This document shows, piece by piece, positions 17,485 through 26,023 of a DNA stretch of 64,000 bases. This DNA is from Glaciecola siphonariae (GTDB lineage: Bacteria; Pseudomonadota; Gammaproteobacteria; Enterobacterales; Alteromonadaceae). Location of the stretch: positions 1,240,001-1,304,000 of the forward strand of contig NZ_JBHSGU010000002.1 of assembly GCF_042652645.1 (NCBI RefSeq), written 5' to 3'. The notes beneath the pieces are model-generated. The model worked only from the letters and a program-made list of their open reading frames with translations, searched no databases and was not told where the DNA came from. The translations under genes were made by a program, and so were the position numbers. Within the stretch, counting starts at the first letter, position 1, and the number at the start of each line of letters is the position of its first letter.

Positions 17485-18021
17485 TCATCGGCGCTCGCAG
17501 CAATGCTTAAATTTTTTACCATTTTCACAAATACATGCGTCATTTCTTTTAATTTTAAGCCTGCCGCTGTCACCAAGCATATCCCCGCTGTCATAGCGCC
17601 ATTGCTCGTTTTCTTTCACAAAGTATGAACGTTCATGCATGCAGTAAACAGTCGCTTTTTCTTTTGAAAACGCTTTGAATTCAACAGTATCTTGGCTCGC
17701 CTCAACGATACTTAAATGTAGCCAAATGGTTGTGCCAGCGCTCTCGCGTAAAGCCTCTGCAGTGATGTTTTGCTCTATACGCGCACGCTCGGAGTAAGTG
17801 TGCGCGATATACGCATAATCGCCAATGCAGTATGCGCTGTAGCGAGAACGCATAAGCGCTTCAGCGCTGCCAGTTGGTTTTTCACCTTTCAATAGGGGCT
17901 GGCAACAACGCTCAAACGATGCTTGGCTCTTACACGGACATGGTAAGGTTGAACGTGAGTTTTGATTGATGTTGTGATTAGCCTTATCAGTGGTGCTGTC
18001 TAAACTAATAGATTTATTCAT
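17485..18021 (-). CDS. YchJ family protein with two SEC-C motifs
   Basis: 178 residues with zinc-binding SEC-C motifs at both ends: CPCKSQASFERCCQP near residue 28 and CICENGKKFKHCC at the C-terminus. Between them is the YchJ/UPF0225 domain (ALMRSRYSAYCIGDYAYI, TIWLHLSIVEA, YFVKENEQWRYDSGD). Function unknown; the SEC-C motif also ends SecA. It overlaps the upstream anti-sigma-like gene by 8 bases, so they are probably co-translated. Confidence 0.9.
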   Translation of the reverse strand: MNKSISLDSTTDKANHNINQNSRSTLPCPCKSQASFERCCQPLLKGEKPTGSAEALMRSRYSAYCIGDYAYIAHTYSERARIEQNITAEALRESAGTTIWLHLSIVEASQDTVEFKAFSKEKATVYCMHERSYFVKENEQWRYDSGDMLGDSGRLKIKRNDACICENGKKFKHCCERR

Positions 18022-19075
18022 TTTTTAGCTCTGCTTTGTGATTCAGCGCATCGACTTGCTCTGCTGACAAGACTAACAGGTATTTATCATCTAAACGCCA
18101 GTTTACTTGCTCATTTTTGAGCTCTTGCAGTGTGTTGAATAGAAGCAATTGTTTGTCTTGAAAATCAACTTGGGCTTTAGCGTCACTTCTGGCTTGTATT
18201 TCAGCTTCGGCAGCCGCCTGGTTATTGTCTTTGCGTGCAGGCTGAGTCTCGAGCAATGAACCGTCTAGCTCATTGTTTTTCTCTTTGTTTATCTCGTTGT
18301 TTATCTGAGTGTTTAGCTCACTACCGAGCTCGCTGACCACCTCATCCTCCATGCCCAGCTGATTTGCCCCTTCAGGCTGTAAATAAGCCATAAGTGCAGT
18401 AAAAATGATCTCCGCTTTTTCTTCAAGTGCTTGCACTCTCATACTGGTGCTGCTTGCTTTGGGGGTCGGAATATTGGTTTGAATAATGGATTGCATTACC
18501 TGCGATTCCAGTACCTCCGATTCCAGCACCTCAGATTTCTGCGCTCGAGCCTCAAGCCGCGCATTGCTTGGCGACGGTGCACTTTCAGCAAACAAGTCAG
18601 CCGTGCCCATGCGTTTGGCTTGTTCTACAGATGCAGGAATTTGTAGAGCCTGAGTAGTGACTTCCTCGGCTGTAACTTCTGGTGCATTTACTTGGCTGTC
18701 GCTCGCAATGATAGGTGCACTTAATGCGTGGTCGAAGGATTCTTGCTGCCCGCGCATGTCCTGTTCCGATATATAATCCCACGGCATATCCTGCACCAAT
18801 AGCACAACTAACAAAATACTGGCGGCAACGGCGCCGCTGTACTGCCATGCTAAAAATGAACGTTTAGGTGCTTTCTTTTTATCTTGTTGGGAAGTTGCAT
18901 CAGCATTTTTACGAACATCTTGACTCCGGCTGTGAGCTTTTGCCATAGCCAAAATTCGTTTATCTAAATCATTAGACGGTATTTCTTTTTCAAGCTCTTG
19001 GTAAAGTCCAGAGACAATATCTATATCGTCATTGTTTTTTCGGTTTTTGTCGCTCATGTCGCGGCTATCACTCAT
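18014..19075 (-). CDS. Membrane protein, probable anti-sigma factor
   Basis: 353 residues, not recognised by sequence. Residues 1-75 are polar and cytoplasmic, one membrane helix follows (AWQYSGAVAASILLVVLLV, about 77-96), and the remaining 250 residues, rich in Glu/Gln/Ala/Ser, would be periplasmic. The C-terminal 45 residues (VNWRLDDKYLLVLSAEQVDAL) look best ordered. Its ATG overlaps the stop of the ECF sigma gene (ATGAGTGA), the standard layout for a sigma/anti-sigma pair. The HxxxCxxC zinc motif of classical anti-sigma factors is absent. Function inferred from context and topology. Confidence 0.6.
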   Translation of the reverse strand: MSDSRDMSDKNRKNNDDIDIVSGLYQELEKEIPSNDLDKRILAMAKAHSRSQDVRKNADATSQQDKKKAPKRSFLAWQYSGAVAASILLVVLLVQDMPWDYISEQDMRGQQESFDHALSAPIIASDSQVNAPEVTAEEVTTQALQIPASVEQAKRMGTADLFAESAPSPSNARLEARAQKSEVLESEVLESQVMQSIIQTNIPTPKASSTSMRVQALEEKAEIIFTALMAYLQPEGANQLGMEDEVVSELGSELNTQINNEINKEKNNELDGSLLETQPARKDNNQAAAEAEIQARSDAKAQVDFQDKQLLLFNTLQELKNEQVNWRLDDKYLLVLSAEQVDALNHKAELKNE

Positions 19076-19784
19076 GGCTCTGCCTCTTTAAATTGGCATC
19101 GGCAACGGGCTGCACTAAACCACTTATATCTAATTTGCGCGCTAAACACGCTCTCAAGTTGCTATAGGCTGCCCGAAATCGGCTTTTTACCGCCTCTAAG
19201 CTAGCGTCGACCACCACCGCAATGTCGGCGGCAGTGAGCGCTGCTTCTTCTTTTAGCAAAAAGCAGTCGAGCTGATGCTTAGGTAGCTGATTGAGACATT
19301 GTAAAATAGCTTCTTTTTGCGCTCTTTGTTCAAAAGCTGACTCTGGTGTAGAGCCTAGGTCGCGATTATTGGCATGTTCATGCTCATGTTCAGACTGAAA
19401 ATTGAAAAATCCGTCATCACAATTGTCATGATATGCATCGCTAGCATGGTCTGTAGCGCCGTCTGCACTGTGATTTGTTACATGATTGCTTGGAAGGTGC
19501 GCTTTAGGCACTGACTTTAAATGGCGGATATGATCAATAAGCTTGTGCCTGGCAATCGTAAATAGCCACGTTGTAAATTTGGCCGACGCCTCATAACTGT
19601 GGGCATGGCTAACCACCTTACCCCACACGTCTTGGAACATGTCGTCCACGAGATTTTTATTGTGCAGTTGCCTGCGCAAGTAACGGTACAGCGGACCTTT
19701 ATTTTTAGCGTAAAGCTGCTCAAAGGCGGCAAAATTGCCACCTTTGTACTGCAACATCAAGTCTTCGTTACTGACTTGTTTCAA
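19068..19784 (-). CDS. ECF-type RNA polymerase sigma factor
   Basis: 238 residues. Region 2 spans about 15-90 (FEQLYAKNKGPLYRYLRRQ, DDMFQDVWGKVV, FTTWLFTIARHKLIDHIRH); region 4 spans about 155-215 (LNQLPKHQLDCFLLKEEAALTAADIA, SLEAVKSRFRAAYSNLRACL). The two are joined by a long linker (91-152) unusually rich in His, Asp and Asn, including HEHEHANN. The gene is followed by an overlapping membrane anti-sigma-like gene and preceded, 51 bases away, by a vWA lipoprotein gene. Regulon unknown. Confidence 0.92.
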   Translation of the reverse strand: MKQVSNEDLMLQYKGGNFAAFEQLYAKNKGPLYRYLRRQLHNKNLVDDMFQDVWGKVVSHAHSYEASAKFTTWLFTIARHKLIDHIRHLKSVPKAHLPSNHVTNHSADGATDHASDAYHDNCDDGFFNFQSEHEHEHANNRDLGSTPESAFEQRAQKEAILQCLNQLPKHQLDCFLLKEEAALTAADIAVVVDASLEAVKSRFRAAYSNLRACLARKLDISGLVQPVADANLKRQSHE

Positions 19785-19835
19785 GGCCTATCTCCATGTT
19801 TATTAAATTGGACGGCTAAGGCTCGTTTGGTTCTT

Positions 19836-21803
19836 TTATTTTTCGGCCGCATCGACATTTGCCAGCACCTGCGCATTTGTGCTTGTTTGACTATTAGACA
19901 GTAAATCCAATGCTTGTGCTGTTTTTACGAGCTGCACAAACTCATGCCTATATCCAAATTCGTCTTTGCCTTTCGCCTCATTAGCCGCATGGGCTATCCA
20001 ATCTAAGCCCAAATTACCCGCATACTTGCTACTTTTAAGCTGTTCGGCAAAATTTGCTACCGCTACAGCAAACTTAAATTCCGTATCTTGCTGCTCAAAA
20101 GGGCTAATCTGCGCTTCGTTTACTGTTTGCACAAGCAAGCGACTCTCATCATCGCTTTTATTGTTGTGTATCGCCTTGTATCTAAGCTTAATTTGAGCAA
20201 GCTCTTTTAAATCTGCGGTGTCAATCCTAGGTCCGCGCGCTTGGTATTTTAAGGGCTCAAAATAAGGGCTCTCGCTGCCATGCAGCACCACCTCATAGAG
20301 TGCGGTTACTTTGTGTCCGGCGCCAATGTCGCCAGCATCCACCTTATCATTGTTAAAATCTTCATTTGCAAGCGCACGATTATCATACCCAATTAATCGA
20401 TATTCCGACACTACAGCCGGATTAAACTCAACCTGCACTTTTACATCTTTAGCAACAATTTGCATCGTTGAACGTAGTTGATTTACCAAAACTTTGCGCG
20501 CTTCGTTAATGTTGTCGATGTAAGCATAATTGCCGTCTCCGGCGTCGGCTAATTGCTCCATAAGGTAATCGTTATAGTTGCCCTGACCAAAGCCTAATGC
20601 TGTTAGGGCAATGCCCTTTTCTCTTTTTTGCTCGATAAGCTCAATTAAGGCCTCATGATTGGTCATACCCACATTAAAATCGCCATCGGTCGCCAGTATT
20701 ACGCGATTAATACCACCATCAATAAAGGCACTCTCAGCAAGTTGGTAGGCCTGCTCTATACCCGCTGCGCCATTGGTTGAACCGCCAGCTCGTAAACTGT
20801 TCAAGGCCTTAGCTATGGCCTGCTGATCATTACCCGCGGTAGGCTTAAGGACCACTCCAGAAGCACCGGCGTATACCACTATAGACACCTTGTCTTTAGC
20901 GCTTAGTTGTTTACTGAGCATCAGCAAAGAGCGCTTTAAAAGCGGTAACTTGTTGGTATTATTCATAGAGCCTGAAACATCGAGCAAAAATACCAAGTTG
21001 CTTCCCTCGTCGCTCGCATTTTTATCAACATAGGCATTTAAACCAATGCGCAATATATGACGAGCCTCATCCCAAGGCGCATTAGCTATGGCAGTATCAA
21101 TAACAAATGCCTGCTCAGGGCTTTCTGGCGTGCTGTATTGATAATCAAAATAGTTTAAAAACTCCTCTACCCGCACCGCGTCGGCCGGCGGCAATTGCCC
21201 TTGGTTTAGCATGCGTCTGGTATTGGTATAGCTACCTGTGTCGACGTCTACTGAAAAGGTCGATACCGGCTCGTTTTTCACAAGCTTGACACTGCTCTGC
21301 GCTATGTTTTGATAGCGTTCATTTTGCACTTCACTTGCTTGACTATCATCATAAGCTAGATGATAGACGGGCATAGACGCTGCGCTTATTGCTGATGCGT
21401 CGTTAAGAATATTTGCGGGCGCGCGGGTTCGGACACCAAGCAATGCACTGCGCTGCGTGTTTTCATGCATGAGTTCTGGCATGTTTACTGGCATATGCTC
21501 AGCCAGAACAGGTTGTGGGGACTTGGTTTGTAAGGAAGTAGTTTGTAGGGAATTGACTTCGCGCTTTTCAATCGATTGTGCCTTGTCTGCGGAGGATGAG
21601 TCTTGAGCAGAAGCATATTGTTCCCGCCCGGCGTTTGTTTTGACGCTCGCTTCTGCTTTAGTTTCTGTCTGAGATTTAGAAAGACTATCTACTTTGTTCT
21701 CAGTTCTGGTGTCTGGGCCTGCACAGCCACTCGCTAAAAAAATTGCTAACGAAAGAGCGCTTAGATTTAAGTGTTTGATTGATGTCGCGTTGCGGTGGGT
21801 CAT
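19836..21803 (-). CDS. von Willebrand factor A domain lipoprotein, YfbK-like
   Basis: 655 residues. Signal peptide with lipobox LASGC (C27), a disordered Ser/Gln/Lys-rich stretch, an N-terminal vWF-associated segment (FSTFSVDVDTGSYTNTRRML and RVEEFLNYFDY), then a vWA domain with the MIDAS motif DVSGSM and GGSTNGAAGIEQAY and ATDGDFNVG, and a C-terminal DUF3520 domain ending near GYRHEFVQLVKTAQAL. This is the YfbK architecture. ATG at 21803 is preferred to 21812 because AAAGG is 9 bases upstream of it. First gene of the ECF sigma operon. Confidence 0.9.
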   Translation of the reverse strand: MTHRNATSIKHLNLSALSLAIFLASGCAGPDTRTENKVDSLSKSQTETKAEASVKTNAGREQYASAQDSSSADKAQSIEKREVNSLQTTSLQTKSPQPVLAEHMPVNMPELMHENTQRSALLGVRTRAPANILNDASAISAASMPVYHLAYDDSQASEVQNERYQNIAQSSVKLVKNEPVSTFSVDVDTGSYTNTRRMLNQGQLPPADAVRVEEFLNYFDYQYSTPESPEQAFVIDTAIANAPWDEARHILRIGLNAYVDKNASDEGSNLVFLLDVSGSMNNTNKLPLLKRSLLMLSKQLSAKDKVSIVVYAGASGVVLKPTAGNDQQAIAKALNSLRAGGSTNGAAGIEQAYQLAESAFIDGGINRVILATDGDFNVGMTNHEALIELIEQKREKGIALTALGFGQGNYNDYLMEQLADAGDGNYAYIDNINEARKVLVNQLRSTMQIVAKDVKVQVEFNPAVVSEYRLIGYDNRALANEDFNNDKVDAGDIGAGHKVTALYEVVLHGSESPYFEPLKYQARGPRIDTADLKELAQIKLRYKAIHNNKSDDESRLLVQTVNEAQISPFEQQDTEFKFAVAVANFAEQLKSSKYAGNLGLDWIAHAANEAKGKDEFGYRHEFVQLVKTAQALDLLSNSQTSTNAQVLANVDAAEK

Positions 21804-21812
21804 TATTGTCAT

Positions 21813-22152
21813 CCTTTAGGTAATGCTGCTTATGAAATTGGTTAAGGTATTTTTTAAAAAATTTAAATAGGCACAAATAATGTTCATGCCTGTATAAGCG
21901 CTACTAACGGATGACTTTTGAGAAAGGGTTTTATTTTTTATATTTTTATTGTTCGTGTTTTATTGTGGTGTTTTCAGAGCGTTTTTTGGTTCTGCGTTTT
22001 TAGCGAGGAATGTTTTGCTAGGCGTTCTTGCCAAGTTGTTTCTGATGAGGTGTCATTTTTGTACTGCCGTTAACAGCGGTATTCTTTGTCCCTTCAGATT
22101 AGCGGGATGTTACAAGCAGTCGTGTTCGTCGCTCAGCACATGGACTTGAAAA
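21813..22152. other. Intergenic region upstream of the vWA operon
   Basis: 340 bases, strongly T-rich on the plus strand around 21930-22000. It should hold the promoter of the vWA/ECF operon (minus strand) but no clear ECF or sigma-70 elements could be picked. The plus-strand frame at 21949-22149 looks like a chance ORF. Confidence 0.35.
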
Positions 22153-22590
22153 CTACTTTCTGGCATGCAGTGAAATGAGTACTTCTACCTCGGCGCGGGG
22201 CAAACCACTTGCTTCAATAATGTCATCCATGTCGGCGCCCTGCTCCACCAGTTTGCTGGCTTTACTATACATTTTAAGAGCTGGGTCTTGCTCTTCGAGC
22301 CGCTCAATAGTTGCGCCCATCTTTTCAAGCTGTGCTTCGAGGTTTTTTTCAAAATTTCCATAAGCTTTTTTGAGCTCTTGATTTAAAGCTTTGTTTTTAT
22401 TGAGTTCAGACCGCAAACTCTCAAGCTGCGTTGATTGTGAAGTGTTAAGTTTATACAACTCATCGATAAGGCCGACAGATTGCATAAGCTTAGTCTTAAT
22501 GTTTTTTGCATACAGCCACTGCACCACTACCAGTACGATACATAATAGTGACAGTGCAATGCTAATAAACAATACCGGCGAGCTTTGCAT
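22153..22590 (-). CDS. DUF2802 domain protein
   Basis: 145 residues: one N-terminal membrane helix (about 5-27), a coiled-coil region (LRSELNKNKALNQELKKAYGN) and the DUF2802 C-terminal part (LYSKASKLVEQGADMDDIIEASGLPRAEVEVLISLH; here with MYSKA). In Vibrio, Shewanella and Alteromonadales the gene usually follows cheW at the end of the chemotaxis cluster; here it is separated from cheW by about 2.9 kb with two unrelated genes. Function unknown. Confidence 0.85.
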   Translation of the reverse strand: MQSSPVLFISIALSLLCIVLVVVQWLYAKNIKTKLMQSVGLIDELYKLNTSQSTQLESLRSELNKNKALNQELKKAYGNFEKNLEAQLEKMGATIERLEEQDPALKMYSKASKLVEQGADMDDIIEASGLPRAEVEVLISLHARK

Positions 22591-22979
22591 AATACATCTT
22601 TGCGCTTAAGGAGATATGTATTTGATTATATAGCGAAAGTAGTAAAGCTCAAGTCCACTGCTACAATGAGCATGAAAGGTCCTAGGTCTGGTGAAGCAGA
22701 AAATCAGATATGAGCCGCACCGCGTCGAAAACTGGCGAGAAGAGGACCGACAATACGAATTTACCCAAAGCTTCACGTCTGAGCATAGCGGTTCGTATGA
22801 GCCTGAGTTGAGCACGCTGTGAAATACAGACTAATTATTAATAACGCACATCTACGATTGCCAAGAGCGACTATTTATTCTCACAATATTAGAGTTGAGA
22901 TTATTTAAGTATGTAGTGGCAGAATAAACACGCACTCCTTGCTTGTATTTCTTTTTTTAACCGCATCATTAAAAGAGTA
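22591..22979. other. Intergenic region, nothing recognised
   Basis: 389 bases between DUF2802 and the LytTR gene. No homologous ORF, repeat, tRNA or strong terminator seen. The longest frame (22606-22815, minus) has no recognisable content. It may be debris from the insertion that separated DUF2802 from cheW. Confidence 0.4.
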
Positions 22980-23864
22980 TTAAATGTTTACTATTGAAGA
23001 CTCAAAACCCTCTTTGTAGCGCCGCGAGAGTCTAATCTTTTTACCTGAATGCATTATAATCTCGGCATCCCCACTGCTAAGAGTTTCAATCGAGTCTACA
23101 TAGTTAATATTAACCGCAAAGGATTTGTGGGTCCGAACTAAGCCCAGAGCACTGCCTTTGTCGACTAAGTCTGACAAGGTGATACGCATTGGATAAAGCT
23201 GGCTTTGAACATGCAAGTTAGCGTAATTTCCACAAGCTTCTACCCATTCGATATATTTGCTTTTTACAATAAACTCTTTTCCTAGTTTTTTCACTAGCAA
23301 GAGGCTTGCGAGTGTCTCTGTATTGTTTGCAGAGGCATTGGTGTTTGCTTGCTCAGTCAGAGGACTTGCATCGCCAAGCCACTGAGATGTTAAAAAGCGG
23401 TAAATAGCAATCATCGCCACAAAAAAACAAAAGCTCCATAGGTCTTTGCGCAGTTCGTAAAACAACTCAAAAAAAAGAGCTTGTATGCTGTGGGCAAAGT
23501 CATAATTGCTTGAGGTAAAGGAGTACGCAAATTCACGCATTGACACCATAAGAGACACATGTAAAACGCTGTAGACGATGGCGGCTAAAATGTATCTCAA
23601 TAAACTGACTTTAAACGAGTGCCAATCCCATTTGTATTGACGCATAAACCAAGCAATAAAAGGAATAATAAGAAATGAGGAAAATGCGCTAGAGTATTCC
23701 CATACAAAGGGCTCCCAACTTTCGAATGATGGCGTGAGTTGGCGCGCATCTTCCATCAGTACAGTAGTAGCATTGACTGTTGCATCTACTGCAAAATAGC
23801 AACACAAAGCACTCGCCTCATAGACAGTTTTGTGCTGTTGAAAATGAATTTTTGAAAAAAACAT
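22980..23864 (-). CDS. Membrane LytTR-family transcription regulator
   Basis: 294 residues: four membrane segments in the first 175 residues (FSSFLIIPFIAWFM, YILAAIVYSVLHVSLMV, SFCFFVAMIAIYRFL among them) and a C-terminal LytTR DNA-binding domain (about 195-290) with YIEWVEACGNYANLHV, RTHKSFAVNINYVDSIE and KIRLSRRYKEGF. Membrane-tethered LytTR regulators of this kind sense an unknown signal. ATG at 23864 follows AAGG by 7 bases. Divergent from the acyltransferase gene, which is a likely target. Confidence 0.9.
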   Translation of the reverse strand: MFFSKIHFQQHKTVYEASALCCYFAVDATVNATTVLMEDARQLTPSFESWEPFVWEYSSAFSSFLIIPFIAWFMRQYKWDWHSFKVSLLRYILAAIVYSVLHVSLMVSMREFAYSFTSSNYDFAHSIQALFFELFYELRKDLWSFCFFVAMIAIYRFLTSQWLGDASPLTEQANTNASANNTETLASLLLVKKLGKEFIVKSKYIEWVEACGNYANLHVQSQLYPMRITLSDLVDKGSALGLVRTHKSFAVNINYVDSIETLSSGDAEIIMHSGKKIRLSRRYKEGFESSIVNI

Positions 23865-24012
23865 GCTAGTGCCTTATCTGCTTGTCCCTATTATCCACCG
23901 CTTATCACTTATACTTTATTTTCAGGCACTTATGACATCGCAATGTTACTATTTGTGGCAGTATGTCGTTTTACAATGTACCGCATTTTATAAAAAATAC
24001 ACAAGGGAAAAC

Positions 24013-25266
24013 ATGGTTGAGTCTCATTCTGCCTCTATGCCTCGATTACACTGTTTAGATTGGTTGCGAGTATTTGCCATTGGGGTGCTGGTGGTTTATC
24101 ACATTGGCATGGTGTATGTGCCTGATTGGGGGTATCACTTTAAAAACCCCTTGAACAGCGACCTTATTCAATCGTTTATGTTATTGACCTCTCCTTGGCG
24201 TATGGGCCTATTATGGCTGATATCGGGCATGGCTTTTGTTCATATGTGTCATGGTAAAAGCTTGTTTGGCTTAGCGCTTAAACGTAGCAATCAAATTTTA
24301 CTCCCATTGCTAATTGGCGTGCTGTTTGTCGTGCCGTTCCAATTGTTTGCGCAAATGAAACAGGCTGGCGACATGCCATTGGACTTCATCGACTTTGCTT
24401 ATGCTTTTTACATAAGACCTCAAGACTATTTTGTGCAATATTCATCAGGAATTTGGCCGCGCTTTGATGTGAATCATCTTTGGTTTTTGCGCTCTCTTTG
24501 GCGCTACAGCATGGTGATATTGATATTGTCGCCTTTTCTCAAATCGGCGTTTGTCAAAAAGGTTTGTTCATTGATTGCATCCAATATTGTCTATCTTGTA
24601 TTGGTCATTGCGATACCAATTGCTGTCATCGAGACGTTTTTAGAAGGTGAAGACGTACGTGAGTCCTACGGCTTAACGATGCTGCTCATTGGATATTGTT
24701 TTGGCATGCAGGCAGCATTTTGGCAAAGCCTTTCTCGACACTTAGTGAGCATGTGTATTTTAAGCCTTGTAGCAATCTTGGGTTTGCAAATTGGTTTTGT
24801 ACTTATTTGGCAAAATGAACTGCATCAAGCCAACCAAGCTCTTGCACTTATCATCGAGACTATCTACCTTGCTAACAAAATATTGCCATTGCTAGCTATC
24901 CTTGGTTTATCTTATCGGTTTCTAAATCACCCAAATACATTGATAAGAGCGCTGAATCCTTATGTTTTTGGGCTGTATGTTTTGCATCAAAGTGTCATTA
25001 TTTTTGTGGCTTATGTGGCTACCACTTGTTTGCCTACCAAAAGTCCCGTGTCGTTTATACAAGCAGCCGAATATCAAATATGGATTAATATGCTGGTGAC
25101 GCCTCTTATTTGCGCCGCATTATTATTGGCAATTGCTCGGTTTAATATCTTACGAATTTGTTTTGGGATGCGATGGAAAAATAAGGCAGACCCATACCAA
25201 AGTGGTTTGACTAACACTATTGTATTTTTGGTCTGTCTACCCTTGATGATAGCTTTAGTTATATGA
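24013..25266 (+). CDS. Acyltransferase 3 family membrane protein (OpgC/MdoC-like)
   Basis: 417 residues, about ten membrane segments. N-terminal RLHCLDWLRVFAIGVLVVYHIGM carries the conserved Arg and His of acyltransferase-3 proteins; WGYHFKNP and WRMGLLWLISGMAF follow, and VNHLWFLRSL lies near 155-165. Members acylate sugars on glycans, lipids or antibiotics using a cytoplasmic acyl donor. The frame is open from 23863, but ATG 24013 is preceded by AAGGGA 6 bases before. The substrate is not evident; a LytTR regulator is encoded divergently. Confidence 0.88.
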   Translation: MVESHSASMPRLHCLDWLRVFAIGVLVVYHIGMVYVPDWGYHFKNPLNSDLIQSFMLLTSPWRMGLLWLISGMAFVHMCHGKSLFGLALKRSNQILLPLLIGVLFVVPFQLFAQMKQAGDMPLDFIDFAYAFYIRPQDYFVQYSSGIWPRFDVNHLWFLRSLWRYSMVILILSPFLKSAFVKKVCSLIASNIVYLVLVIAIPIAVIETFLEGEDVRESYGLTMLLIGYCFGMQAAFWQSLSRHLVSMCILSLVAILGLQIGFVLIWQNELHQANQALALIIETIYLANKILPLLAILGLSYRFLNHPNTLIRALNPYVFGLYVLHQSVIIFVAYVATTCLPTKSPVSFIQAAEYQIWINMLVTPLICAALLLAIARFNILRICFGMRWKNKADPYQSGLTNTIVFLVCLPLMIALVI

Positions 25267-25526
25267 GGTAAATTGCCGGTCTTGATTTGAAGCAAAGACA
25301 AACGCTTCCCTGCATTAATAACCATATTGTTAATGCCAAGTGGAATGGATACTGAACGCAACGTCCAGCTAGCGCCACAGAAATAGCAATAAACTGAAAG
25401 ATGGTTGTGTTTTATTGTGTGTACGAAGGCTACAAGAATGCGTGAAAAAACGTGGGATATCGTTGAGAATTAAGCGGCAGATATGATTGTCTGCCGCTAG
25501 AAAGTTGTCTGATGATAAACATAGGG
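25267..25526. other. Intergenic region after the acyltransferase gene
   Basis: 260 bases between convergent acyltransferase and cheW genes. Holds the hairpin at 25473-25498; otherwise nothing recognised. Confidence 0.4.
25473..25498. terminator. Hairpin at the end of the chemotaxis operon
   Basis: Perfect 9-bp stem AGCGGCAGA/TCTGCCGCT with an 8-base loop, 29 bases after the cheW stop. The U-tract on the minus strand is weak (TAATTCTC), so termination efficiency is uncertain. Confidence 0.55.
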
Positions 25527-26018
25527 CTACATGCCCAACACGTCATCCCATTCGTCGTCGCTAAGCAGTTTGTTGAGGTCTACTAGAATCAACAGTTCAT
25601 TGTCACGATTCGATACGCCTTGAATAAACTTAGCGCTTTCTTCTGTGCCTACATTTGGCGCGCTGTCTATTTCAGATGAACGTAGATAAACCACTTCGGC
25701 CACGCTGTCTACCAAAATACCTACCACATGTTCATCAGACTCAATGATCACAATTCGTGAATTATCGGTTATTTCTGATGGCGGCAATCCAAAGCGCGCT
25801 CTTGTGTCGATAACCGTCACCACGTTGCCGCGCAAATTAATTATGCCCATTACGTAGTTCGGTGCACCCGGTACTGGAGCAATTTCAGTATAACGCAGCA
25901 CTTCTTGCACCTGCATCACATTGATGCCGTAGGTTTCCTCGTCAAGACGATAGGTTACCCACTGCAAGACTTCATCATTTGGATCGCTAGCTGATGCTGT
26001 CGCTTGTTTTTCAGACAT
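25527..26018 (-). CDS. cheW: Chemotaxis coupling protein CheW
   Basis: Links chemoreceptors to CheA in the signalling array. 163 residues, a single CheW (SH3-like double barrel) domain: WVTYRLDEETYGINVMQVQEVLRY, GIINLRGNVVTVIDTR, IVIIESDEHVVGILVDSVAEV, LLILVDLNKLL. Follows parP by 5 bases and ends the parC-parP-cheW unit, the order seen in vibrios. Confidence 0.97.
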   Translation of the reverse strand: MSEKQATASASDPNDEVLQWVTYRLDEETYGINVMQVQEVLRYTEIAPVPGAPNYVMGIINLRGNVVTVIDTRARFGLPPSEITDNSRIVIIESDEHVVGILVDSVAEVVYLRSSEIDSAPNVGTEESAKFIQGVSNRDNELLILVDLNKLLSDDEWDDVLGM

Positions 26019-26023
26019 AGATT

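Noticed and set aside
21949..22149. 66-codon plus-strand ORF upstream of the vWA operon
   Set aside because: No ribosome site, Phe/Leu/Cys-rich product from T-rich DNA, no family resemblance.
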